Below are positions 1 to 11,423 of a DNA stretch of 64,000 nucleotides, in pieces (within the stretch, counting starts at the first letter, position 1; every line of letters starts with the position of its first letter). The stretch spans positions 843,337,978-843,401,977 of the forward strand of contig NC_090437.1 of NCBI RefSeq assembly GCF_031143425.1, in the 5' to 3' direction. This DNA comes from Pleurodeles waltl. Its lineage: Eukaryota > Chordata > Amphibia > Caudata > Salamandridae. The notes below the pieces were generated by a model that saw nothing but the letters and a program-made list of their open reading frames with translations, searched no databases and was not told where the DNA came from. The position numbers were made by a program, and so were the translations under genes.

Positions 1-980
1 CCCCTCCCATTCATCCCCATAACCTAGCCATTAAGAAAGGGGCTCAGGATCTGACCTAAGAGGCAAGGCTTCTGTGGGAGTCAGAATCAGCATCATACAA
101 AGACCATCTGGCTTTGTGGGCACAGACAGCGCCGGGAGCGTCGAGACTGGTGTTGGGAATAGTCAGTGTGGTACGATGGATGCCGGTCTAGATCCAGGAT
201 TGGATCTTTGGGTGCCCACCCTGAGGCTGAAGCCGCCGGAGCAAACTCAAATTGGCCCCTTCCAACTATGTGGGGTGCCAGACTGCCTAAAAATGAGGCG
301 CATGGGCTCATAAAAGTCTTTGAGTTGGGCAGGGGTCGATCCAGGAAACTTGGAGACGTGGAGTCTGCCCAGGCTCCCCAGAGTGAGGCCTAGAACGCTG
401 ATGCTCCCTCTCCGACAGACTAGGAGAAGTTGAAGAATGATTAATCTTCTGAGGTTTCTTCTTGTGCCTCGACTTACCCAAGCACCCGGAGGACTTGGAG
501 TGGGATGATGATGGTGAAGGATTCTGCTACCAATCCCAGGACCTTCCTCTTGACCAAGATCTCGACTTGCACGGAGTTGAGCGTCAGGTTGCCACCAGCT
601 TGCTCCCTCAAAGCCTTCAAATGCATGGCCCGACACTCAGAGCACGACTTTGAGTTGTGATTGTGCTCTAGGCACCAAAGACACACAAGGTGCGGATCCG
701 TTAGAGACATTGCCTGATGACAAGATCCACAGGGCTTGAAGCCAATCTTTCTTGAAGACATCCTTGATGCACCAGAAGTAGAAAACTCGAAAAAATCTTC
801 AACAAAAACTAAGAAAAAGCTAGTCAAAAAATGACAGAGGGATAGCTGTCTTCGGATCAGCATTTGCTGGTGACTAAAGAAAAGAACTGACGTCAGCGCA
901 CCAGGGTGGAACCTATATAGGAACCTCAATGTCATATCTGGAGCAAACGCTGATGGACGCGGAGCTGATCGATGCACCTG
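1..980 (-). pseudogene. DIRS-type retrotransposon fragment: gag 5' region, degenerate
   Basis: A start codon at 761-759 opens a frame reading MSSRKIGFKPCGSCHQAMS, then TDPHLVCLWCLEHNHNS and CSECRAMHLKALRE. This aligns residue by residue with the N terminus of gag in the better-preserved DIRS element at 55.76-61.74 kb, sharing FKPC..C, MS.TDPH, CLWCL, HN and C..C..M..KALRE. The regularly spaced cysteines suggest a zinc-binding module, which is inference. Below about 470 the frame is broken and only fragments continue to the window edge. Upstream, roughly 765-980, should be the element's leader and terminal repeat; it is not similar enough by eye to the other copy to define its end. It is a different and older family than the 56-61 kb element. 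Confidence 0.7.
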
Positions 981-3900
981 ACAGCACGCAAGGGTACTGC
1001 TCCCAAAATTCTCCAGATCCAGTCTGACTCCTGGGGGAAATTCAAAGGTAAGGAATATGCAACTAGAAGTCTTTGTGAGATTAACAGCAGCTCACTGTAT
1101 TTTGGTAAGACTCTTATTTGCATAAGAACTGGCTAGTAGTTCCATAGCTTCGATGTACATACACCTCTCCTGGTTGGCCATGTCCAATCTGTCATCTGGG
1201 AGCCGTAGCCTTCATGGCTGGTATTTACTTTTGTGACCAGGTCTGGAAACTGTTGAAAATCATCTCTTGTTCCAGACCCTCACAGGAGACAGCCACCTGA
1301 GAATCTCTTTCCGGACAATGGGATCTTGGGTCAGATATCTGTATAAGAATATCTATGACTCTGGTGAGAAGCCTTGTAATGCAAGTGGTCAGGGAAGGTG
1401 GCAGTTCTCTCAGGGAGTGGGAGTGCTGTCTGTGAGTTGCCAAGAGTTGCACCTTAGTTTTCGCAAGTGTGGGAACGGAATTGCTCAACTGGCAGGTACC
1501 GGCATTGACCACAAATCCCAGCAACTGTAAAAAAAGAAACTAGGACTATAGAAGTAGTGTACTGAATAATTAGATGATCGTATGTGTCCTGTTTTGGTTA
1601 TGGTGCGGTATCAAAGCACGGCCGTAGGGCCAAACAGACTTCAAATAAACTGCCAAGCCAAATTAATTGCATAAGTGGTTAGCACGACCATATGGAAATA
1701 CTGAAGAATGCAATGAAGTCTCGCACTAGAATAAACATGCAGTAGACTGGGTGAAAGTATAATCACGGAAGGAGGCTCTATTCCATGGTAGGACCATTGC
1801 TGTGGTTTATTTCTTCATGGGTGTAAGCCAAGAAAACTCGTTAGGAAATGAGGGGCAGAGCCACGTGACAAGGCAAGCAACCTAAGAAGAAAAAATGGAT
1901 GACTGGGAAACTGCTTCAAAATGATACCATGTGGTCTTTGTTGTATTACAGGAGAAAGCCCTGAAGCCTAATATATACCAAAAGCTCACAACAGGTCCTT
2001 ACAAGCTTTTAAGGGTGTTGTGTTCAGATAAGGTGAAGTGGAGGTCAGGCAGAGTACTGGCAGTGCTTTCTCAATCTATGCCTTCCACGGTGCAGTAGGG
2101 ATATCAAAAGTTGTGGTTATGCTGCGGTAGGCAGAAGGAGGGCTCATCGTGGAGATTAACTAGAAGTATAGGGGAAGTGAACAGGGAAGCGAAGATCCAC
2201 CTGCTGAAGGCAATGAGGTCATGAACTAGTACCAAACAGGGAGCAGCATCAATACAGTCACAAGACCACAACAGAGGAAGGTAAAGGCTTAGAGCAGATG
2301 GGAAGCTTGGTTGAGACATAAAAGCTGAAAGGTCAATGGACAAGGACAATTACGCGTTACGGCCTAGATCTGGGGGCAAAAAACAGCTGTTAATTACCGG
2401 CCTGTAATTTAGCCCAAGACTCAGGCAAGATTGCATAACAGGGGCATTAAGATTTTTAGCACACTCCTCCCCCACACACACCAAATAGGGAGCACTACAA
2501 CAGCATAAGCAGCCTTTCACTTAAATGTCTGAATGATAAAAACTGCTCCATCCTCCTGCAGCACCTTGGCAACCTCCTCTCATGGTTGTAAGCAGAGGGC
2601 TGTTTGTGCTTCTTCCCTTGCTTTTGGAGAAGGGAAGTTCAATCATCCAATGTCAAGTCAAAAAAGTTTGTTTATGTTTTCCTACTTTTCTTTGGCTGAT
2701 TCGGCTGCTCTCTCACCAAAAGCAATGGAGGAAGCTGGACAGCCATCTGTGTACTAGCAGCTGTCGGACAAGAGAAGTAGAGTGTGTTACGGGAGGATGG
2801 AGCTGTTTTTTTTACTCAAACATTGATGTGACAAGTTGCTCATGCTTCCACAGAGCTCACTATTTGCCCACTAGGGGGAAGTTGTGAGCTGCCCAGCCAC
2901 AGAATACTCCTGTTGAAGGCCTCTAGTTATAAATTTAGTTGACCTGCTCCCAACATTTTACTCCAAGTGATAATGAAGCACATCAAATAATATTAACAGT
3001 AATTATAAATACAGTATCAGCCAACCCCCCAGGATATTGAGGATATTGTGGTCTGGCTTTCCAAATTTCCCAGCCTCAAAACAAACAAGCATTTGCAATG
3101 GGTCTCGCATTTGTGTGAGTTAGAGCTATTGGCGTTGTAGATCACAGTGTCTTTTTCCTATGTGTTTTGGTTTGGCGTTTAGCGGATGTATGCCAGTTGC
3201 CACAGCAACCCTCCCTGGCCTGTCACTGCAGGGGAGAGGACACAACAAGGCCTCCATCATGTAAGTGTTTTGGTCTCATTCCTACAGACTGTGACACCCT
3301 AGAGATGGAATCCTTTCTAGTGTTTTTACCTAAACCTTTATAGCACCAAACAAGCCACAAAGAGGCACCTCTGTGGCATTTAACCCGGAGAATGAGAGGG
3401 TCAAAAGAGTTAGGAGCAAAGAAAAGGAGGCAGCCATATATTTCTCTGTGTTAAACTTTTAAAGTAACTATTCCTCTACATTGGCAATACCAGCCCAAAT
3501 TTTAAAAACACTGACTGCATACAAAGAGAATGACAGAAGAGGCATCTTAACTAAACAGGAGGCTTCAAATGTGTGCAGATTGGTGAAACAGAACTTCCAT
3601 GGTAGATGGACTGACAAGATAGGTTCCAGAGGTGTGACATCTGTGACCTTGGGTCAGTGATTTAAATGGAAATACAGAAGGGCTGGTACTCTGTATTCAT
3701 TTAAAGCACTGCTTTGAGTTAATAGTCTTATGACAGCCCTCGGCTCCGGACTGGACTCTGTAGAACAAATATGTGCACCTGAATCTCCTGGGCCTTGACG
3801 GTGCCTTTTCAATGCTTACATTTGTGCACTGGCTGATTGTTTTGAAGTCAGAATTTTCTCTGTTGGGCTGGCTACTCAAAATTTGAAGTCTTGGCCTTGC

Positions 3901-5390
3901 TATCTGGACCACTCAGAATAGAGCGGGAAGCTTGGGTTTGGACAATAGAGTGTTTTTTTGCCTACATCAGTGGTGCACAGTGAGGCTCCTACAAGACTGA
4001 TTCATTGGCATTTTTTTGAGCTATGAAAAAGATTCAAATGTATGTTTTTTTGGAAATCCAAGGTAGGTTCAGAACCATGTCAGACTTTATTTGTACCCTC
4101 ATAAGATAAATGTAATGAAAATAATTTATATAGAACTTTTTACACAGTGGTTACCCTGCAAGCCTGGCATGGATTGTGCATGTTTATTGTCTCATACCAA
4201 AAAAGACTTCAGTCACTATGACACATTTGGGTTACATAAGTACAAGCAGTGGTTGGTCCTGGTGGCCACAGTTTGTGAAACAACAGTTCTCCTGCCCATT
4301 GAGTCTTTACGGTTACTGTCCAGGATTAACTTTGAGATGTAGATCTTGGGGTGTATACCCATATAAACAAACACATGTATATTCCTAGACACAGGGAGGC
4401 ATGCTGAAGCACTGAAAGGAACACCAGTAGAAGCAAGAGTGAGAAAAGGGCCACTTGATAGGGTCAGAAAGATATTTTCTTGACCTTGATTTCCATGTAC
4501 TTGGTAACCATGGCAATAAGAAATAATGCATAAAGTTTGCAGCATATGATGCATGGTAACACAGTGGAGTGTTTACATGAAGTCTGGGGCTGGAAGAGAG
4601 GAGAGCAGGTTAAACATTACTGGACTGTGACAGACGAAGCATGGATCATTATACACAAGAGTCTAGAGGTTGATGGGGAAGAGCTCTGCGCCTGTGGGGG
4701 GTATTCGAGGTGGTGCCTCTTCAAACAGGAGGGGTTGCTATTCGAGTGCTGCTTTAGACAGCGCTTTTGAAAGTGGCATCTGCAAGGTTGCAGTAGCTGT
4801 GAGGGGACTGTCATCAAAGCCATGACACAAGTGAATTCTGAGAGGAGGAAGTGATGCATTTTGCTCCACTTCTGTGCCCTATGATACGCTGCTCCTCTCA
4901 CTGTGGCACTCGTGTTAACTTCTTTGTGCTACAGGGTAAGGAAAATGGCTGCCTCTACCAACTGAACTCTATTTGAAGAGGCCCAATTTACATCCAGAGG
5001 CTCGATGTTTTTTGCTACCAAGCTTAAGGCTGTGAAGTGCTTGGGTCTGGACTACTTTGCCACCATTTTGGAGACAACACCTTTCGCCATCTTCTTGTCT
5101 AGTACTAACCTATGTGCTTGGTTGATGACCCTCCAGAGGTTATCAAGAGCACATGCTATTGCCTAGTGTTAGGCCCTGCTCAAGTCAGCTGGTTAATGCA
5201 CCCACTGCAGAGGTCTTGATAGAAGAAGAATGTCACAGATTGAAATCCTGACATAGTTTTGTCCCCTCTTCATCTCTACAAGGTTGATGAAAATGAATTA
5301 TAGCGACTTTGTTAAGAATGGCATCTGCTTTGCAGTGCCATGAAATGGCAGAATCTGTATTACCAAACGGTATATCAAAAAAAAAAAAAG
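981..5390. other. Unassigned flank downstream of asb5
   Basis: No exon, RNA gene or clearly bordered repeat was recognised here. The short open frames have no family features and are scattered on both strands. Short similar phrases near 1600 and 2115 (a gttatgctgcgg-like string) suggest old dispersed repeat sequence, but no borders are visible. Confidence 0.5.
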
Positions 5391-5394
5391 TTAT

Positions 5395-5720
5395 TCCCAG
5401 ACTGCCCCAACATGCACCAGACAAACACCCTAGGTTAGAGGGTGTGGCGTAAGGGCCAGAGCTGACGACTTTGGAGCTGGGGAACATGCTTGGAGTCTCC
5501 GCACCGGCTCAACATCCTGTGATTCTGGCAAATCACTTAATCTCCCCTTGCTACCAAAAATTCATATGTTCTTGTGTAATGTAACCGGTGCTCATGTAAA
5601 GCACTATAATATCTTTGTATCGAGTTTGCAAAACAAAAAACTGCAAAAAAGAAAAAGATAAAGCACTCCAATACCTTTGTGCCAAGTTCACGCTATGTAA
5701 AACTGTCAAAAGAAAAGACC
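5395..5720 (+). repeat. MIR-like CORE-SINE with a duplicated 3' tail
   Basis: The block has a tRNA-derived-looking head (5430-5500). A core follows containing gtgattctggcaaatcactt and aatctcccc, which matches the layout of the vertebrate MIR/CORE domain (gtgacc..gggcaagtcactt aacctc). The 3' part ends in gctcatgtaaagcactataa and a CA-rich tail. A second copy of the tail (aaagcactccaatacctttg followed by a run like ctatgtaaaactg) follows at about 5655-5715. Poly-A at 5377-5390 lies just 5' of it. The family assignment is from recognised core sequence; the head is too diverged to name the tRNA. Confidence 0.6.
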
Positions 5721-6269
5721 CCGTAGACATTGCAAAGCAACAGCAAGATGCCCGAAAACGAGGAAGAAACAACAAACTGCTAATAAAAGGGAAAGCAAAC
5801 ATCCTGTAAACTGAAGTCAAGAATGCAATTTAGAGTTGACTTCAATATCTTCAGACCGTTCATAGTATCAATTAGTTAAGATCTGAGCAAGTGTAATAGG
5901 AATAGGTCACAAGCGAAACATACAATAACTATTTATAGAAGATGCACGAGACACACCAGTGTATCTAAATGACTAAAAGCATTGTATATTACTTCTAATT
6001 AATGGCATGCATAATGTTGATTACAAAAACTCATTCAGCATCTCTAAGCTCAATGCGTGGCAGTAGAAATATAGAGCGCGTGTTTAGAGGTTTACTTTAG
6101 AATGTGGTGAAATTGTGGTTCTGCATTCTGTTGGACAGATAATAATGTCAGCAATTCTGATTTGGCCAAGTAACATGAGTAACTAGCTGAACTTGGGTTT
6201 CAATTTGGGCGGTAATGACAGCACAAAAGTCTGCTGGGTACAAGGGAATGATACAAAATGGTCAGAGGG
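5721..6269. other. Unassigned sequence between SINE and asb5 3' UTR
   Basis: AT-rich sequence with no recognised coding, RNA or repeat feature. Confidence 0.5.
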
Positions 6270-6675
6270 TACTTCAACAACAAAATGAAAACAATTTTAT
6301 TGAAGTTCAGAAAACGCAGCCAACGTCATTTAATTTAGGAAATCTTTAGTTTTTGCTAAGAGATCAACAAAAGTTTATAACGCAAACATTCATTCATCAT
6401 GGCATAAACAGTTTAGCTATGTTGTTTCCAACGTATTAAACAATCATATGATTAATGAACGGCAGCATTCTACCTAGGTCATGGTTAGTTCCCAAAATGT
6501 TTTCTCAGTGCGTGAGAGTACTCTATTTTCTCACTTCCATTAAGAAATGTGCATTTCTGGTGCGCCGGCGGGAGTGTGGTGAGCAATAGCTAGTAACAGT
6601 TTTAGTGTGGGGGTTTATGTAACATTTCGATCAGTATACAGCAAATATACAGAAAAAAAACATATTACTGGGTTT
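6270..6675 (-). other. asb5: asb5 3' UTR (inferred) with polyadenylation signal
   Basis: The first canonical AATAAA downstream of the stop on the minus strand is at 6301-6296. Cleavage is then expected near 6280-6270, which gives a 3' UTR of about 400 bp. The stretch is AT-rich with no recognisable repeat. The signal alone is weak evidence, and transcript data would be needed to fix the end. Confidence 0.45.
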
Positions 6676-6821
6676 TTAAAAGTTTGTAATACTTTCTCGA
6701 TACTGGAGGAAATCTGTCAGTATCTTTGGAAGCTGGAGTTGAGGAACAAGATGTAATCTGGATCGTCCTATGCAATTCCGAACACATAATCTGCACAGCT
6801 GGCACAGAGTGCAAGGGGTCG
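6676..6821 (-). CDS. asb5: asb5 terminal coding exon: SOCS box and stop
   Basis: The coding part is 146 bp including the stop codon at 6678-6676. The acceptor is tattttcttccag. The first two bases finish an alanine codon begun in exon C, giving YEATPCTLCQLCRLCVRN across the junction. The rest reads CIGRSRLHLVPQLQLPKILT and then DFLQYR. This is a SOCS box: the LCQLCRLCVR helix is the Elongin B/C-binding BC box, and the LPKILTDFLQY helix with the preceding LVPQLQLP corresponds to the Cullin5 box. The known vertebrate protein ends at FLQYR, as I recall it. Here six more residues, ESITNF, precede the stop, so the original stop codon appears to have become sense. Confidence 0.93.
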
Positions 6822-8600
6822 CTGGAAGAAAATACACAAGTGTGTTAACATATCTGAAGCACAACCCTCCCTGTTCTATGATTCTCAACGTGGCAGGTAA
6901 ATATAAGATAAGAGCATTTATAAAGTCGAGATGTTTGGCAAAGTAAATATAGGGCCTAATAAACATCGTGAAAAAAGATAACATCTACTTACAGAGCACA
7001 CAAGAAAGCCAGTGTGATATAAGATAAGCGTTTCTCATACCTTACAGGCTCTATAGCCAAAGCTGCCATCGCTACAACAGACTGAGCTCAGGGGTACTCA
7101 GAGACAAAGTCGATAATGTTTTTAAGTGTCTGACATTTGTTGTGTGTAGACTCCATGGTACCTGGGTCAGAGTGTGAATTCTTCCAGATCCCTTCTGCCT
7201 GCGTAAGGACCTCTACTCCACAAGTGGTGCAAATGGTGGGTTTTGCTGTTTCGCCGACAGCACATTAGTGACAAGTTCTCTAGTGTTTGCATCAGTGTCT
7301 CGATGAACAGAGCTTTAAGAGCGTTGGCGATCAATGAATACGACCACCTGGTTAAGTACAGGTCTCCAGCTCGCCCCGTACTGGCTTCAGAGTCCGTGTT
7401 TGTCTGATTTGTATATTTCCACAACTGACATGAGGGAAGTATTTTTGTTTCCACTCTATAATAAGCGCATCACTGTCCTTGCTTGTTCATTTTCATTGTT
7501 CGCTCCTCACTCGTCTGATGACCTCCCACTAAACTTTATTGTTTTAAAACTTTTCATTGTTTCGTGAAAGCCTGCAACTGTACACTGCTACCGGGCAGCT
7601 TGACACTTTGTTAATTCCCCATTCGAAAGGGGCCATCAGCCATCTTTCAATGTAAATTAACATAAAAAGAACAAAAGCAAAATCCCAAGATGGCCACTGG
7701 TGTGTCATCATGCATGCACACATGTGCCCATTTTGGAATGCTTTTTCTATATTAGAAAAAACATTCAAGGATGGCCATCCATGCCTACAACTGCATGGGG
7801 CAAGTGGGCTGTAGCGTGGAATGCCTCCTGTTTCATGGGCACACATGGGTGCACACACACGGTTGAGGCCATCCTAGTTTTTTTTCCCTTTACGAAAAAA
7901 CTATCAAAGATGGCCACTAGTGCATGTACAGGCAGACATTTTGGAACGGTTTCCATCATCACCTAAAACAGAGAGCATTGCAAGGTGACCACATGTGCAT
8001 GAGTGCAGATGCACTGGCAGCCATCATGGAACATATTTTTAACTTTGCACAATGCCAAAGCATACAAGCATTGGCAAAGGCAATTGCCCAGCACCTGCTC
8101 ACTACATGCAAAAATGACTGGCTTTGCTAATGCTTGTTTTTTTGTTTACTGGCCCTGTCAAATCTTGGTAGGAGTTTTGAGGGAATCAAAAGGTCCTCAA
8201 GATCTCCCAGACATATTCATGGTAGGTGCACTGAGGCTCAAGTCTCAAAACTCTCAGAGAAATTTGAGGTGGATTCAAAAGAGGGACATAGATACAGAAG
8301 AGAAGGAGGGGAAGGGGTGGAAAAAGACAGCAAGTGATTGAGCATAAATGCTTGTTATTGCATGATGCAAGGGTCAGACGTGCTTCAGAAAAGTAATTAG
8401 TACATGAAAAATAAAAGCTACCACTCTAGTGTCTAAAACCAACAAATGCACATTGTATTTTAGATGATAGCTATCTCTACTTGGTGATGTGCCACCCTTC
8501 CTGACCTTGGTTTATAACCCCTTAAAGATATGGGCCCTGTCAGGAAGCAAAATCTCCCCCTTCTCCCTCTACCTCCATCCATGGGTTTGCAGCTCTTCAG
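6822..8600. other. asb5 last intron, 3' part; includes degenerate local repeats
   Basis: No exon-like homology was seen apart from the acceptor at 6822-6823. Between about 7685 and 8060 a loosely repeated phrase occurs several times: gatggccac, then a gtgcatg-rich stretch, then cattttggaa. Copies start near 7690, 7770, 7909 and 7982. This looks like a decayed short tandem or inserted satellite, and no precise unit can be given. Confidence 0.4.
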
Positions 8601-8649
8601 CGGTACACCATCTAACCACTCTTCATTATGTTCTCATCTTTCAGCGACA

Positions 8650-9850
8650 CCTAACCTGAGCCTAAACACCAAACCCTAAGTAACAACCCTGACCAAAATG
8701 TTGTGGTCTTTTCTTTGCTCTTATCTTATATTATGAACCTCCTAGAAAAATTGGTTGGAGGTTCCAATTGCAACTTTGATTCCATAACGGCCATACTAAA
8801 AGAAATGACTGCTGGCAATGGAGTTAATCCTGGACTATTCACACTACATCATGATGATCACTTAGCACAACTTCATACTCCTGCGAACAATGAAATACCC
8901 CTTGGTACTGACTTTTGCTCTCAGGCTGGTGCACCCCAGGTTGAGCTACATCCTGTGAGTCCTGCTCCTGTCGAGAGCCCAGTCAACTCTATCAGATTTG
9001 TATTGATTGACTTTTCATCAGAGAAAGGCCTGGATCCTAACTGCCAAATCTCTGGGCCGGTCATGTTCCCAGTCTTCAAACCTTGACCAAAGGCAAATAT
9101 CTCGACCAGTGCTCTGGGTACTTTAGAGAAAACACCAATATGCAATAGGAAAAAAGCCAAAAGGACTAAAAAAAACAATCTGGAAAGTTCTTAAAAGAGG
9201 TTGAAGAAAGATACAATTCTTCAAAGATCAATCTGGCCAGCAAGAACCTTTAACCCAGGAGGTTCCAGCTCTACAACCCCATTCCACACCTACCATCTCT
9301 CAAATAATGTCCGTACCTCATCGATCCATTGGCAAGCTTGAAGTGGTCAACGCAATTTTGGCCCACAATATGACTATATCTCAACCAATTAGACCATCCT
9401 TAAATCCCTTTGCACAATCTTTTGGAGTTCCTTCAGGGCTCATGCCCACACAGGCTCGGCTGCAACCCTCAAAAAGGGAACAGGGATGTCACCCTGAGAA
9501 TACCTTAAATTTAGACTTTATGCTCTTATTTGACAATGATTTTTTTTAAACAGATCCCAACTGTTAAAATGCTTTTCAGACATTGAACAACTTAGACTAA
9601 TTGAAAGTAATGACATACACCTGGTCTCCCTGGGGGCCTCTGGTTTTGGTCCTAAGTCCAGAGTATCCTTTTTTCCCAAAACTAATCGTCAATAAAATCT
9701 TAAGCAACTTAGAGTCCCTACAATGTAAAGGTATTGATGTGATACCTGTTTTGAGTGAGACGGGTCTAAGGTTAACCGAGTGGACTCCCCAGCTTTTCGA
9801 TGGAGTGTGTAAATGTACTACCCTCCTATCCCCCTAGCTAATCCTGACAC
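8650..9850 (+). pseudogene. Probable ORF1 region of the plus-strand non-LTR element (uncertain)
   Basis: An open frame at 8703-9086 is followed by a lysine/arginine-rich stretch (NRKKAKRTKK in the same frame, after a stop) around 9140-9170. More broken frames continue to about 9840. The position directly 5' of the endonuclease and the basic C-terminal stretch fit an ORF1 nucleic-acid-binding protein of a LINE. No RRM, coiled coil or CCHC motif was recognised, so this is mainly a positional argument. Confidence 0.35.
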
Positions 9851-10029
9851 CAATTCCCATATGTATCAGGACTTAAAGATCAGCCTGGGAGATCATGGCC
9901 GGGAAGTATTATTCAGGAATTTCCCACTTTGGCCTCCTCCTGATCCATGCATTAATCCCCATTCTTGGAACTGGTTACCGGCAGTGTCAAATAAGTCTGC
10001 CACAACTTCCCTGCTAACAGCTCCATCAA

Positions 10030-10810
10030 TGTAGCAACAAGTTTACCCATATATCCTGGAATGCGGCAGGTGTAAAGGGGGAAAAAACTATTTTCTGGCT
10101 CTTTAAATGCTGATATATTTTGCCTCTAAGAAACGTGGGTCGTTGGGGAGCTGCAGTTCGAAAATTACTACTCTTACTGCTGCAATGCCACCCCTTCAAA
10201 GAGGGGTCATGCTAAGGGAGGGATTGCATGTTCGTTGTCCAATAGGCTGCACTGGCAGTATGAATGCTTTAGAGACCCCAGTAACCTGTTTTTAGCCATA
10301 GCCTTACACAGCATTGGTGATGGAGACAAGGTAACCTCTCTCACTGATAAACTCCTATGTCCCCCCTGGCACCCCTTTCAATAATCTTTTGGTTAAAGTA
10401 TTTCACTTCATTAAGGTGCTCAGTGACAGGGAGCCACCAGGAACCCAAATTATTTTGATTGGAGATTTAAATTGTAATTTTTTTAAATTTAGGGCTCTCA
10501 TCCTTTCGGGATGAGGAAAAGGAGGAAGCATTTGGGATAACCCCTTTACTTTCCCCCATAAAATGAGGTCTGATAAGCGTGGGAAGCTCTTTCTCGAGCA
10601 CTTGAAGGTGAATGATTGTATTGTCACTAACGGTAGACTTTCATCTGACTCCCCAGCCCACCTTACGCATAAATCACCCAGGGGTGCTGCAATTTTCGAT
10701 TACGTGGTATTGCGCTATCAGTCATTTTCCTTGTTAAAGGGTATAGCAGTATTACAGACTACTCTCAGTGATCATAACATTTTGGTTGTCTCTCTCGACC
10801 TGAAGGTGCA
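10030..10810 (+). pseudogene. LINE endonuclease domain remnant (plus strand, broken)
   Basis: A phrase near 10045-10075 reads FTHISWNAAGVKG, which matches the start of apurinic-type LINE endonucleases (xxxISWNVxGxxx). The middle is broken by stops and shifts. The end is better preserved in the frame starting at 10563: it contains RGAAIFDYVV and, at about 10766-10800, TLSDHNILVVSLDL, the SDH-containing last motif of the exonuclease-endonuclease-phosphatase fold. Multiple frame changes mean it cannot encode an active enzyme. Confidence 0.65.
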
Positions 10811-11423
10811 ACCTGCGGATCCCTGGAGTTTAGAAGGGCAGCACCCCCGGCATAATGTCAAAATGGGAAGAACACATTGGTCCCCTGGTAGTTTAGAGGG
10901 GCTTAAAGGTATCCTAGAAAGTACTCTGAATGATCATGGTAGCTGGGCAGGAAAAGTTATGGAACGTTTTACTGTTTTTATGCAACTGATTATTTTGATC
11001 CCCCACCAGAAGTCCCAGAGTAACCACATAGTAAAACCCCGCCCCTTACTTCTATTGAATAGAGAAATTAATACTCTTATTCGTAAACAGTATAGGGAAC
11101 ACACATCCGCAAGGCAATCCCAGCTAGGCATTTTAAAAAGAAGGAGGGGGAGGTTAAGAGTGCACCTAAAAAAGGATGCTACAGATAGATTCTGGGTCGC
11201 AGTAAGAGAAGCAGTCTCTACCAGCCACACTAGGTGATTCTGGCCATTGATTGCAGAGGGGTGTGGTACACGAACCAGGCCCCTCCCAATGTCCATCAAT
11301 GAATTGAGCTGGTCGGCCTTTCTGTTTGGCCTCTAGGCCTCCAATGGGACCACTGTGGAACTCCCCCAAACTAGAATTGACTCCTTATATTCATATCCCA
11401 CTCTAAAATAAATTGAGGCTGTT

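Noticed and set aside
3040..3250. Possible tRNA-derived SINE head near gggtctcgcatttgtgtgag
   Set aside because: It felt familiar, but neither A/B boxes nor element borders could be supported.
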